A stretch of 64,000 bases of DNA from Zygnema cylindricum (GCA_037447655.1 JBBHKE010000085.1:147356-211355), one strand, 5' to 3'; positions 21,033 to 32,559 are shown, counted from the stretch's first letter. Notes: a model not told the origin generated them from the letters alone. Numbers and translations are program-made.

Positions 21033-21825
21033 NNNNNNNNNNNNNNNNNNNNNNNNNNNNNNNNNNNNNNNNNNNNNNNNNNNNNNNNNNNNNNNNNNNN
21101 NNNNNNNNNNNNNNNNNNNNNNNNNNNNNNNNNNNNNNNNNNNNNNNNNNNNNNNNNNNNNNNNNNNNNNNNNNNNNNNNNNNNNNNNNNNNNNNNNNNN
21201 NNNNNNNNNNNNNNNNNNNNNNNNNNNNNNNNNNNNNNNNNNNNNNNNNNNNNNNNNNNNNNNNNNNNNNNNNNNNNNNNNNNNNNNNNNNNNNNNNNNN
21301 NNNNNNNNNNNNNNNNNNNNNNNNNNNNNNNNNNNNNNNNNNNNNNNNNNNNNNNNNNNNNNNNNNNNNNNNNNNNNNNNNNNNNNNNNNNNNNNNNNNN
21401 NNNNNNNNNNNNNNNNNNNNNNNNNNNNNNNNNNNNNNNNNNNNNNNNNNNNNNNNNNNNNNNNNNNNNNNNNNNNNNNNNNNNNNNNNNNNNNNNNNNN
21501 NNNNNNNNNNNNNNNNNNNNNNNNNNNNNNNNNNNNNNNNNNNNNNNNNNNNNNNNNNNNNNNNNNNNNNNNNNNNNNNNNNNNNNNNNNNNNNNNNNNN
21601 NNNNNNNNNNNNNNNNNNNNNNNNNNNNNNNNNNNNNNNNNNNNNNNNNNNNNNNNNNNNNNNNNNNNNNNNNNNNNNNNNNNNNNNNNNNNNNNNNNNN
21701 NNNNNNNNNNNNNNNNNNNNNNNNNNNNNNNNNNNNNNNNNNNNNNNNNNNNNNNNNNNNNNNNNNNNNNNNNNNNNNNNNNNNNNNNNNNNNNNNNNNN
21801 NNNNNNNNNNNNNNNNNNNNNNNNN
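21033..21825. other. assembly gap (793 N)
   Basis: Unsequenced. Open frames spanning it are meaningless. The right side of C1 and the left side of A2 may both be hidden here. Confidence 1.
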
Positions 21826-22068
21826 AGAGGGAATAGGCGCCTCAGGTAAAGGCCTGCAAGTAGTAGATAAAGGATAGAAAGGAGCAAACGAAGAAACCAA
21901 ACTTAATCTTCGTCACGGAGATTCTCTCTTAGTGAGAGCCAGTCTAAAAAGAGAAGGAAACGTTCAGATCGGACCAATCTTCTTAGACTTAGATTGAGTA
22001 AAAAATCTAAGTTAAGATAAAAACTGGTCAATTACATGAATTTTCTTAGATACCTTAAAGGAAGTAGG
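21826..22068. other. unidentified stretch right of gap
   Basis: No domain seen. It includes an imperfect inverted pair (CTTAGACTTAGATT / AATCTAAGTTAAG). It meets A2 at about 22069, where A1-like sequence starts abruptly. Confidence 0.4.
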
Positions 22069-22506
22069 TACTGATTGGTAATTAGATGCTAGAGGAAAAC
22101 CGGGATACTTACTTGGGTATGATGAAAATGTAAAGGGGTATAGATTTTATGATATCGGAAGAGAAGACATAATTCTAGTAAAACACTTGGTAGTCATGGA
22201 TGAAGGAAATTCCATAGATTCTTTTAAGTACATTAACTGGTCAAAAATAGAATTGAATCTAAAAAATGAGTTAGATTCAGATTCTTCTAACCAGGCTAGA
22301 CTTGCAAAGGAAGAGAAAAATCTGACCGAGAGTGATTCTCTCTTAGAGGCACTGCTTCTAATTCAAACCAAAGAAGCAAACGAGGAAAGATAGGAAATAG
22401 ATGATGAACGTCCGGAAATGGACTCCGCGGATAAGGGAGAAGGTGAATTCATTTAGAGATATCCAGCATTACCCTGCATCCCAACATCAGAGTTTGAAGG
22501 AGGAAG
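22069..22506 (+). pseudogene. A2 integrase/RT linker fragment
   Basis: LDARGKPGYLLGYDENVKGY, then IILVKHLVVMDEG and an acidic linker, collinear with A1 12893-13320. It is interrupted by stops (about 22392, 22453) and by B1 right after GAGTTTGAAGGAGGAAG. Confidence 0.85.
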
Positions 22507-23515
22507 TGTTGTAATTTATAAATCTTTATTTTCAGTAAATAAGGGTAAAAATATTTTAGAATATTTTTCTAAGTAGTCTACTGTAATACTTACTTTAATT
22601 AACGTTACAGTAGCAAAAAGTACAGTAGAGTGTATAGTACTTTTACAAGGACACGTGTCGGCAAAAAGAACGTATGCAGGTTTTTTGGAGTGACGCCGAC
22701 AGTCAGCCACACGCGTCACGCAATTGACGATTTGATTCACACGATCAGACGAACGGGATCTGAACCGAGTATTCCGAAAATAAATGGTACAGTTCGACGG
22801 TACCATCGTCGATTGAATTTGTTCCAACGGACGAGATTCACCTGGGACCAAAAGCGTGATTCACGAGGGACCTCAAGTGACGAAACACTCAATTGCTTCA
22901 TACTACACGGCCACATTCAGCTGGACTTTAGCGACTATCAATGACTAAGCATTTGGAACGTTTTGTGTACGGTTGGAACATTTTGTGTACGGTTTAATAT
23001 CTTAAAATATCTGAATAACATTGTTTTGTATTTTAGTGTAATAAAAAATAGTGTTCTATCAATTAAGTTTTTAGAAAGTAATAATTAGGGTTTTGTGGTA
23101 CAGTGACGTACAGGTAGGATGCTTTGTCGTTAGCCAAGATAATAACCGTAGTAACGGCTACCCAAATTAGTATAGATCAGTAGATACACACTGTGAGTAT
23201 ATAACTTAGGACTTAGCCAATTTTGTAATATCCATTATTGGGAATATGACTTTCTAAAGGCAGTTTTTTGGGAAACTTCTAGACATCATATCTTATGGTT
23301 TACTTGATCATTTAGTCTGCAATTTTATGAATTGTCATTTTACTTTATTTTTATTCACTGTGGCAAATTTGAGGCATATTGGCTTTCTGAATTATATTTT
23401 GTGTCAGTTCAAAGTTGGTTGTTGAGTAGGTACTTTGATAGTTTTTGCTGTTTTTCATGTCTACTTCCACTACTACTGCTGGTCCTCCTCCTGCAACGGT
23501 GGTTGTAGAACAACA
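22507..23515 (+). repeat. B1 5' LTR
   Basis: Starts TGTTGTAATTTATAAATC and ends GTAGAACAACA. Two copies of a 22-bp unit (TTTTGTGTACGGTTGGAAC) sit near 22959-22995. The gag ATG is at 23457, 59 nt before the LTR end. Confidence 0.92.
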
Positions 23516-23526
23516 GGTTATGGGCC
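23516..23526 (+). other. B1 primer-binding site
   Basis: GGTTATGGGCC abuts the LTR end. Complementary to the anticodon region of initiator tRNA-Met (half-tRNA primer type). Confidence 0.8.
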
Positions 23527-23947
23527 TTTCGTCAAGAATTCTTATCTTCAATGGCCAAAAGTATGCTTACTGGGCGGCGATGGTTGAATAGTTGTTTGAA
23601 ACTGCTGACTTATTGGGGGTCTTGGATGGCTCCTTTGATGAAACGTATCCATCTTGGGCGAAAAAGAATTCAATGGGAAGGAACAATCTAATACTTTGTA
23701 TATCAGAAAATTTGGTCATGTCTCGACTGAAAATGAAGAAGGCAAGTGAGATTTGTACATCACTTATATCCGCTTTTGAAAAAGCAAATGTTCAAGTGGA
23801 GGTAGTGGTGGCTAGAAATATTTGGCAATACAAATACTCGGGGGGAACTATGGTCGAGTATTGTGACAATTTTCGTGCCCTCTTTGATGCTCACTCTTTT
23901 GCTGGGGGGTAATTTCCTGAGTTTCAACAAACAACTCTGCTTATTAG

Positions 23948-23987
23948 AGGTCTCCCTAGTAGTATGAAGGTCTCCCTAGTAGCATGA
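23948..23987 (+). repeat. 20-bp tandem duplication in B1 gag
   Basis: AGGTCTCCCTAGTAG(T/C)ATGA occurs twice in direct succession. Its length is not a multiple of three, so it shifts the gag frame. Confidence 0.9.
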
Positions 23988-24604
23988 AGGGTGTGTCTGT
24001 TAAATTAAAAAGTCATGATAAAGCTAGCTGGTCATTTCAGTTAGCGTATAATCTTATATTGTAAGAAAAGACTAATACTAAACCCCTTGAAGGAAAAGGA
24101 AAAGTTGAAACATTTGCCACAAACTTTGACAAAAGACATCAGATTAATCAGAACAGGAGTCAATTTAACCAAAATCATAATCACTTTAATTTGAGACAGA
24201 ATAGGTCATCTACTACTACTTGTTTTTATTGTTCTGAGAAGGGTCATGGATACAGGTACTGTCCTAAACTGAAGAAGGCTAATGAAACAAGTTTATACAG
24301 GCCAGGTTGGTAGTAAAGCCAGTATCACAAAGGCTTTTCTAAAAATCCTACCCGTGGAAATGCTATTTTCTCAGCTTCTGCAATTGATGCAGATGAGTCT
24401 TTAAGCTTGAACGAGCAAGAGGAGGTGGAGCTATTTGTTATGGCGGCTAAAATGGAGGGTCCAAAAGATGCACGATGGATTGTGGACACGGGAGCGTCTG
24501 CCCACATGTGCTAGAACAAAGCGGCTTTTACAAATCTGTAGCAAACATCTCTAAGAAATATCTACTATGCTTGTGGCATAAGTGTTCAAACATCAGCTAA
24601 GGGT

Positions 24605-25704
24605 TGTTGTTTTGAAAAGTTTGTTTCGTGCTTACGCGATAGTTCGTGTGATATGGAATTTAATGTGGAGGTACGAATGGATTCAATGATTGGGGAAGCG
24701 AACGAACGGATATAATTTAAGTGATGTAAAAGACTCACTGAGTGGCAGGTACAAGCATTAACAAATGGACGGCGGATCGCGAAGCGATCCGATGTGGAAT
24801 AAACGAAATGTTGAAATAGGCACCGCCGGTACGGCGCAGTTGCGACGCAAACAGGACAACGCAAACTGCGGTTATTTTGGATGAATATGCGCCGCCAGTA
24901 CGGAGCAGCTGCGACGCAGATGAGTCAGCGCAGCTGCGGTTACCTTGATACGATCAGCACGGACAAAGCAGCTGACGCAGCTGCGGATAATATGACTAGT
25001 ATAGATTGTGAGTAATGATATTTACTTAGTGGTAGATTGGTGTTTGACGAACGAAGATTGTGGAGATTTTGGTGTAATTATTATTTACAACATAGGTTTG
25101 TCTTTTTGCTAATTAATTATTAGTGTAGATTTGTTCGGTTTGACATACCTCGAACTATTCGGGTATACTTACAATAGTTTAGGTAGATGGTAGATACCGT
25201 ACTGCTGGTATGCCTCCGTACATTCAGTAGTGAACTCAATGAGTATAACTTGTAGGACTTATAATGTTTTGAGTATTACAGTCAAGTTTTTTCAAAGCAA
25301 TGGCAGACTGTTTTCTACATCTTTGACCTGTTGGTGTGATCACCCTGCTTGGTGCTTTCATGTGAAACTTTGTGAAGTTATTCTATGATATAGAATATAT
25401 ATGTGTGTATAGTTTTATTCTATTCTGTTATCTCTGTAATATTTTGTGTGAGGTCTAAGTGGTTAGTTTGTGAAGCTGTCAACTGTTTTTATGAAACTCT
25501 CGACCTTATATCTTCTAGATTCCTCGATGAATTTGGCTTTAACTTTGGTAGCTTACATTTTCTATAGTATACTGCCTATTGGTGCAGTTTGAGGGTATTT
25601 TATTTATTGTGGAGTAATCTGTGCTGTCTGAAACACAGCTGTTTGAGGGGTAGTCTGTGGTGCTTCTGAGGGTAATCTATGGCCGAAATAGGCTATGGAA
25701 AACA
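24605..25704 (+). repeat. B2 5' LTR
   Basis: Starts TGTTGTTTTGAAAAG and ends GCTATGGAAAACA. Contains a hairpin CGGATCGC-GAA-GCGATCCG (24773-24791) and GCAGCTGC-rich sequence. Confidence 0.93.
24773..24791. other. perfect hairpin in B2 5' LTR
   Basis: 8-bp stem CGGATCGC/GCGATCCG with a GAA loop. Unchanged in the other LTR (28586-28604) although flanking bases differ. Confidence 0.85.
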
Positions 25705-26455
25705 GGTTATGGGCCCACACCCATGGCTACCTATATTCGATGGATCAAAATATCACTACTGGAAGGATGCACTTGAGTGCTACTTCGAGATGATGGAGCT
25801 AATGGATGTGGTGGACGGTACCTTGGCCGAAACATCAAATGGATGGAAAAGGAAAAATCATGAGTGTTTAAGGGTTATCAAGAACTCCTTGAATGAGAAT
25901 TTGGTAATGTCATACTTAAGTTTTAAAAAGGCACCTGAATTATGGAAGTGCTTAGAATGTATGTATGCAAAGTCTTCAATATATCATTAGCTTAGCAATT
26001 TTACCGAAATAGTTGAATTCAAGTATGTAGGAGGTAGTATGGAGAAACACTGTATTGACTTACAAGTATTATTTGCAGAAAATGATTTAGCAGGAGGAAA
26101 CTTTAAAGATGCCCAACAAGCTATATTATTAAGGAGAAGTATACCTAAAGAATATAAGAGTGTTGTAGATCGATTGAATTTAATTGATAAAAAGGATTGG
26201 AGCTTAACTGTAGCAAGACGTGATGTTCTAGATGAAGAGGCTAATAGAAAGATTTTATCAAGTAAGAGGAATATAAAGGAACCTAAGTCTCAGTTTCAGA
26301 AAATTAAAAAGAATAGCGAGTTCGGAGATCGGCAAAAGTATTGTTTTTATTGAAATGATTTGGGACATACCTTCAAGGTATGTCCGTCATATAAAAGTGC
26401 ATGTGTTACAGGGAATTTCAGAGATGGATGGGACAACAACCTAGTTCAACCATGA
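25679..26455 (+). pseudogene. B2 gag
   Basis: The ATG at 25679 is 26 nt inside the LTR; residues MAEIGYGKQ are LTR-encoded and the primer-binding site is read as VMGP. The typical copia gag start (PIFDGSKYHYWKDALECYF) and NENLVMSYLSFKKAPELW follow. A TAG at 25988 interrupts; the same frame continues with CIDLQVLFAENDLAGGNF and ILLRRSIPKEYKSVVDRL. A zinc knuckle near 26339 has its second cysteine position replaced by TGA. Three or four stops in all. It resembles B1 and B3 gag in layout but is clearly diverged. Confidence 0.85.
25705..25719 (+). other. B2 primer-binding site
   Basis: GGTTATGGGCCCACA directly after the LTR. It extends the tRNA match into the anticodon stem with the plant-type bases. 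Confidence 0.85.
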
Positions 26456-26580
26456 ACAAGAAGAGGATCAAGTTTTTTTGTGACTGAGAGACAAGACTCA
26501 ACCGATGACAAAAGTGTGTTAACAATTTGTTTACCTACCGACCTTCTATGTTGTTCGGAATGAGGAGAAGGAGGTGATAG

Positions 26581-27231
26581 AAAAAGGATTTGGTGTTTGT
26601 CCCTTTTCTTGACGACAGATTGGTGAGTACAAAAGAGTTACAAGAGGAAGAGTTTATAGAAGTAAAGAAAAATGACGAAAGAGAGAAGGACACGACTTTT
26701 GTGACCTTATCAGATGACACATCGATGAGTGAAAATTGCCTACAAGAAAGTTTGTTAACTGAAGCAAGAGGAGTTGAAGGAAGAAATGGACACTTAGAAG
26801 CAGAAACTAGAAATAAGGTGGATGTGGAAATTGGTGAACTAGGAGAAAAACAAAGAAAAACTATTCAGAAAATTGGATCGAGAAAAGAAGTTTGTGGGAG
26901 TGAAAAATGTAATAAAAATGCAAACGTTAGAAGTATAGGAAAAGAAAATAGGAGGAAAAGAGTGCAGCTGAAATGAAGAAGAATCAAAATTAAAATTTCT
27001 CAGATGAATGAAGTTAATGGGAATAGCAAATCTACGAAGAAAAACATAGATTTAAAACAGAAAATTAATATTTTTGACAATAAAAGAGTAGAAAATTGTG
27101 AAAGAAATGAAAATTTTCAGAAAAGACAAAAGATAATGAAGAAAACAAAGAGAAGATACAATATTCAACGGATCAAGGGTAGAACAAAGCATGCTCGAAA
27201 AGTGATTAAGAGAAGAGAGCGGGAGAAATGA
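26581..27231 (+). pseudogene. B2 accessory Lys/Glu-rich reading frame
   Basis: One frame runs from 26581 to 27231 with a single TGA at 26974, giving about 215 codons. The first part is acidic and charged (ELQEEEFIEVKKNDEREKD), the second is strongly basic (KKTKRRYNIQRIKGRTKHA, then KRREREK) and looks like a nucleic-acid-binding or nuclear-localising tail. No ATG opens it, so it would need frameshifting from gag (frame -1 relative to gag) or splicing. There is no match to copia enzymes. It may be captured host sequence or a diverged gag tail. Confidence 0.45.
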
Positions 27232-28416
27232 TTTTTTGGAGAACGTGAATTTAGAGAAATCTTAATTTTGGAAAAACTTATATTACAGGCATGTCTTAGC
27301 TCCTTTTGACATTCAATATTTTTGGTAGGATTTTAGATTTAATGTTATTTCTTGTTGAGTTAGTGGAAAAGTAACAAAAAGTGTTATTTATGTATTTTTG
27401 AAAAACGAAGGAGGTAGCGGAAGCAGTGTTGAATCATCGCAAGCAAATCACGTCGCGAAGCAGTGACGTAGCATAAAAGCGCAGCGGATGACGTGGAAGT
27501 ATTTGATAGGGGGAAAGTACAAGAATTGTTTGATGAAAGTGGGTAGAAGATAGATATTTTTGAAAAATACTGATCATATGAGTAAGTGACGATTACGAGT
27601 GGAATTCAGAGTTACTAGAGATGTGTTACATCATTATTGAAAGGACAATTTGACGTTTATGGCATAGGGAGAGCAGTTACGAGAAGATATTCAAATCTGT
27701 TAGTCTACAAAATTCATAGAAATTAAAGAAATGGTTAATAAGGTTATTCGTGGAAGACAGAGAGTGTTTGAATATTAAAAGATTAACTCGGCAAAGAGGC
27801 AGTTGTCAAGACGAGAAGTTTGGAAGACATGGCAGGAACGCAGCGGAGGTAGTGGAGAATTAGCGGAAGCAGTTCGCTTCGCAACGCTGCAACGGATGAA
27901 GCAACGCTGCGGAAGAAGTGGTGTTATAACGTTAGTGAAAGTGACAATTTCACATTTATGACTTACGAGAGCTGTTACAGGACAAATTCTACAAGGTGGT
28001 GGTTTTCAACAAGACAAATAGGACGTGGCGACGTCAGCAAAACAGTGGTGAAGTATTGTTTTGGCTAATATTTTTGAATCATTAGTAGTGGAGGTTGATA
28101 GAGAATTTTTAATCTCTAAATATTCTACTTTTTGTTTGTATTTCCATTAGGGTAGAAATATCTGCATGGACTACTGAGTCTAAAGCTTTAGGGGAGTTTT
28201 GAAATTGAAAGCTTTAGTTCTCATTAGATGAGGCTATGAAGAGGAAGTTAAGGGTGAAAGGAGCAGCTGCTAGAGCTGCAATGTCAAAATAGTGCAGCGT
28301 GGCAACATAGCAGTATAGGCAGCATATATATTTATAGTGCGCTGCGATGTCGAACTACCGCAGCGTAGAAACATAGAATTACAAGATGCATATTTTTACA
28401 GGTGCACGAAACTATA
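27232..28416. other. B2 noncoding GCAGC-rich interior
   Basis: No domain seen. Repeated GCAGCGG, GAAGCAG and CGCAACGCTGC words occur, like those in the LTRs of B2 and B3. Confidence 0.5.
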
Positions 28417-28428
28417 TTTTCGGGGGAG
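28417..28428 (+). other. B2 polypurine tract
   Basis: TTTTCGGGGGAG directly before the 3' LTR. Confidence 0.75.
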
Positions 28429-29517
28429 TGTTGCTTTGAAAAGTTTGTTCGACAGTTCGTGTGCTATGGAATTTAATGTGGAGGTACGAATGGATTCATG
28501 GATTGGGGGAGCGAACGAATAGATGTAATTTAAGTGATGTAAAAGAATCACTGAGTGGCGGGTACAAGCATTAACAAATGGACGGCGGATCGCGAAGCGA
28601 TCCGATGTGGAATATACGAAATGTTGAAACAGGCACCGCCGGTACGGCGCAGTTGCAACGCAAACAGGACAACGCTACTGCGGTTATTTTGGGTGAATAT
28701 GCGCCGGCGGTACGGAGCAATTGCGACGCAGATGAGTCAGCGCAGCTGCGGTTACCTTGATACGATCAGCACGGACAAAGCAGCTGACGCAGCTGCGGAT
28801 AATATGACTAGTATAGATTGTGAGTAATGATATTTACTTAGTGGTAGCTTGGTGTTTGACGTACGAAGATTGTGGAGATTTTGGTGTAATTATTATTTAC
28901 AACATAGGTTTGTCTTTCTGCTAATTAATTATTAGTGTAGATTTGTTCGGTTTGACATACCTCGAACTATTCGGGTATACTTACAATAGTTTAGGTAGAT
29001 GGTAGATATCGTATGGCTGGTATGCCTCCGTACATTCACTAGTGAACTCTCTGAGTATAACTTGTAGGACTTAGAATATTTTGAGTATTACAGTCAAGTT
29101 TTTTCAAAGCAATGGCAGACTGTTTTCGGCATCTTTGACCTGTTGGTGTGATCATCCTAATTGGTTGCTTTCATGTGAAACGTTGTGAAGTTATTCTATG
29201 ATATAGAATATATATGTGTGTGCAAATTCATTCTATTTTGTTATCTCTGTAGTTTTCCGTGTGAGGTCTAAGTGGTTAGTTTGTGAAGTTATTAGCTGCT
29301 TTTGTGAAACCCTGGAGCTTATATCTTCTAGATTCCTTGGTGGATTTGGCTGTTACTTTGGTAGCTTCCATTATCTATAGTATACTGCCTATTGGAGCAG
29401 TTTGAGGGTATTTTATTTATTGTGGAGTAATCTGTGTTGTCTGAAACACAGCTGTTTGTGGGGTAGTCTGTGGTGCTTCCAAGGGTAATCCATGGCTGAA
29501 ATAGGCTATGGATAACA
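28429..29517 (+). repeat. B2 3' LTR
   Basis: Starts TGTTGCTTTGAAAAG, ends GCTATGGATAACA. Close to the 5' LTR with scattered substitutions and a short deletion near the start. Confidence 0.93.
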
Positions 29518-30622
29518 AGGGTGATGTATCTTTGATGGTAGATGTGGGGGGAAAGCCGGTAGAGAGAACCCTTCACAATATTTTGTATGTTTGAGACTTT
29601 AAGAAAAATATATTTTCTACATCATTAGTGGAGAGCAAAGGCTTTAAAGTTGTTATGAAAGGAGGGAGACAGGTTGTTAGCAAGAAAGGGAAAGTAGCAA
29701 TAACAGGAACTAGTGATGCTAGAAAAATGTACCGGATGGACATGGCTGAATACAAAGGAAATGGTGTTCTCTACTCCAGTGTCCAATCTGAGAATGAGTT
29801 GTGGCATAAAAGATTACGACATATGAATTATGATAGTCTTAAAAAAATGGTGAATTCGGGAAAAGTCGAGGGAGTTTCTCTCAGTTCTCATCCTTTAAAA
29901 TCATGTGATGGTTGTTCACTTGGCAAGATTCACAAATTGCCATTTCCACAGGAAACAAACCACAGATCGGAGAAAGTTCTGCAGCTAATACTCTGTGATG
30001 TACTCAGTCTTTCACAAGTGGCTAAACCTGGAGGCATCCACTATATGGTTACATTCACAGATGACAACTCGAAATACACTAAAGTCTATTTCATGCAACA
30101 ATAGAGTGTAGTTTTCACTCACTTGAAAAACTACAAAACTTGGGCGGAAAAGCTTCTTGGAGTTCCAATCTTGGCGTTAACATCAGACAATGGGGGAGAA
30201 TATACATCACAGGAATTCGAAGAATTTCTCATTCAAGAAGGTATTAGTCACAATCTTATTGTTCCATGTACACCAGAAAACAAAATGGTGGTTGTGAAAG
30301 ATTAAATAGGACAGTGACTGAGAGTGCTCGGTCCATGCTTGCACATCAAGGGCTAGATCTCAAATTCTAGGCTGAAGCACTGAACTGTGCTGTTTATATC
30401 AAGAACATAATTGCATCTAGATCTGTTAGCACCATACCTTACGAGCTTGGGACAGGATAGAAACCTGATGTTAGCCACTTTAAAATCTTTGGCAACAAGT
30501 GTTTTATTCTAGATACTTCACAAGATAAATGGAAAATAGAGGCTAAGGGTTTACTAGGAACTTTTCTAGGGTATAATGATAATGCAAAAGGATATAGAGT
30601 TTTTGTATTTGAGAAACAGAAA
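29518..30622 (+). pseudogene. B1 protease end and integrase
   Basis: Continues the frame broken by B2: GDVSLMVDVGGKPVERTL, a stop near 29593, then FSTSLVESKGFKV. Integrase follows with LWHKRLRHMNYDSL (one changed residue in the usual RLGH), CDGCSLGK, TFTDDNSKYTKVYF, LTSDNGGEYTSQEF and ENKMVVVKD, where a small deletion shifts the frame. Remnants of the C-terminal part run to about 30620 with stops. Confidence 0.88.
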
Positions 30623-32536
30623 GTGATTATTTCTAGGGATTTCCAGAATAAAGATGAACATGATTTAGTTGACCTTTTTAAAGTGCCAGATCAACAGGTA
30701 AAGGAAAAGCAAGAATATGTCATTTTTCACCATACGCATCGAGTCTACTTTCCACCGACAAGTGGGACACCTCTTCCTTCAGTTCCTTTGGTTCCTTTAC
30801 TGGATGCTTCACCACAAGCTACTCCTTATGTGGAAGAAACTACTACAAACTCTGTACCAAATCAAGTTACGGTTCAAACTAAACAGAAAAATCAGAGGTT
30901 GCCGACGATCTCAGCCTCAAAGTTTATGGGGGGAAAGAGATCTAGCAGCCGTCTGCAAGCAAGCTCTTACTTTGCTTTTTCTGCAGCTACAGAGGAGCCT
31001 CTAACGATCCAGGAGGCCTTCTCATCACCTGAGAGAAATGAGTCGATCGAGGCGGCAAACGCTGAAATAAAGTCTATTATGGAGGCACAGACATGGGAGC
31101 ATGTGGATCTTCCTCCGGGCAGAAAAGCCATCAGCAAAAAATGGGTATTCAAGGAGAAGCTGAACCCGGACAACACCATCGAAAGGTATAAGGCTAGGCT
31201 TGTGGCCAAGGGATATAATCAAAAATAAGGTATTGACTATGAGGAAACCTTCTCTCCAATTGTCTGATTTCCCACTCTCACAATTTTGCTAAGTCTAGCG
31301 GCCATTGAGAATATGGAAATACAACAAATGGATGTCAAAACTGCTTTCTTGCATGGAGAGTTAGAAGAAACCATTTATATGAAACAACTTGAAATCTACG
31401 TTGAAAAGGGAAAGGAAGAATTAGTGTGTAAATTAATGAAATCTTTGTATGGGCTAAAACAAGCCTCGCGTTAGTGGAATTTAAAGCTAGATGAGTTTTT
31501 GACTGGGCTGGGATTTAACAGAATTAGCTCAGATCATTCTGTATATGACTTACAAGGGGAGAATGGGATACTATACATTGTTGTATATATGGATGACTTA
31601 TTATTAATAAGGAAGTCAATGGATGAAATAAACCCTATTAAAGCGGCTTTAAGGTTTAGGTTCGAGGTGAAGGAGCTCGGTGAGGCCAAATATATTTTAG
31701 GAATACAGGGAGAAAGAGACAAAAACAAAAGGCTGATTATGTTAACTCACGAAGAAGCAATAGGTAACAAGTTGGAAAGATTTGAAATGAAAGATGTATA
31801 GAAATCTATAACTCCCATGGAATTTGGGCAAAAATTGGAAAGAAGGGATTCAGAGTCAAGCATTATGGTGTGTGAGAGTTTGGAGTCAAGGGAGGAGTTT
31901 ATGGCTTCAAAGCCATATAGAGAGGTAGTTAGAAGTCTTACATATCTTATGAACTGCACAAGACTTGATATTGCAGCAGCTGTGGGGGTCTTGAGTAGAA
32001 GTTTGCAGAATCCTAAAAAGGCAGACTGGGAAGGAGCAAAAAGGTTGCTGAGATATCTTACAGGTACTCTAAATCTTAAGCTTGTACTCGGAGAAGGAGA
32101 GGTGAAATTACAGACGTGGAGCGATGCTAACTATGGAGACATGCTAAGTCGGAAATCTACGACCGGCTTTGTCTTAAAGATTGGAGACGGAACTTGCTGT
32201 TGGAGTAGCAAATTACAAAAGGTTACAGCTCAATCCATAATGGAGTCAGAATATATGGCAGCAGCTTCCTCCCTCAAAGAGCTCCTATGGGTCAAGTCCG
32301 TTTTACAAGAACTTGGGTATATGCAAACTGGTCCTCAAGCTATTTGCCAGGCAGCCATAGCAATTGCCTCTAACCCCAGCCATCACTTTAAGAGCAAACA
32401 CATGGATGTTAGACTTCACTTTGTTAGAGAAAAAGTACATGCAAAAGTCGTTAAGTTATGTTATTTACCGGACGAGAAGATGGTTCCTGCTCCTAAGTTA
32501 CAATTTTGCAGAGATGCTATTGGACTAAGTGAGTAA
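30623..32536 (+). pseudogene. B1 reverse transcriptase / RNase H
   Basis: Linker (QRLPTISASKFMGGKRSSSR), RT start (MEAQTWEHVDLPPGRKAISK), YKARLVAKGYNQK then stop, [18 protein letters not shown], and the catalytic motif with a change (YMDDLLLIRKS near 31588). RNase H has SDANYGD and STTGFVLKIGDG. The segment that reads CDNQAA in its relatives has lost two codons here (AICQAAIA), removing a catalytic aspartate. Stops near 31227, 31267, 31472 and 31799. Inactive. Confidence 0.9.
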
Positions 32537-32546
32537 CTGAGTCTAA

Positions 32547-32559
32547 AGATTTAGGGGAG
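32547..32559 (+). other. B1 polypurine tract
   Basis: AGATTTAGGGGAG directly before the 3' LTR; B3 has nearly the same tract. Confidence 0.8.

Larger units (their letters stand above)
23457..24604 (+). pseudogene. B1 gag and start of protease
   Basis: The ATG at 23457 lies in the LTR. The first 19 codons are LTR-encoded (MSTSTTTAGPPPATVVVEQ) and the primer-binding site is read as VMG. A stop follows at 23589; the same frame resumes (ETADLLGVLDGSFDE, then MKKASEICTSL) to a stop at 23910. A 20-bp tandem duplication at 23948-23987 shifts the frame. The zinc knuckle CFYCSEKGHGYRYC is near 24219 and the protease motif WIVDTGASAHMC near 24477, followed directly by a stop. B2 interrupts after GTTCAAACATCAGCTAAGGGT. 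Confidence 0.88.
24605..29517 (+). mobile_element. B2: LTR element with gag but no pol, inserted in B1
   Basis: LTRs at 24605-25704 and 28429-29517. The target duplication AGGGT is exact (24600-24604, 29518-29522). It is 4.9 kb with a half-tRNA primer site, a polypurine tract and gag, but no protease, integrase, RT or RNase H motif in any frame. Instead it has a long Lys/Glu-rich frame and a GCAGC-rich noncoding stretch. It would have to use another element's enzymes, a pattern described in plants for gag-only nonautonomous LTR elements. Youngest insertion in the A2-B1-B2 stack. Confidence 0.92.

Noticed and set aside
20965-21900. Three open frames of about 300 codons spanning 21.0-21.9 kb
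   Set aside because: They consist of N; the openness is an artefact of the assembly gap.
26581-27231. B2 charged frame as degenerate pol
   Set aside because: No GWI.D, HHCC, DDE, YVDD or RNase H motif can be found in any frame between gag and the 3' LTR, while neighbours of similar decay keep theirs readable.
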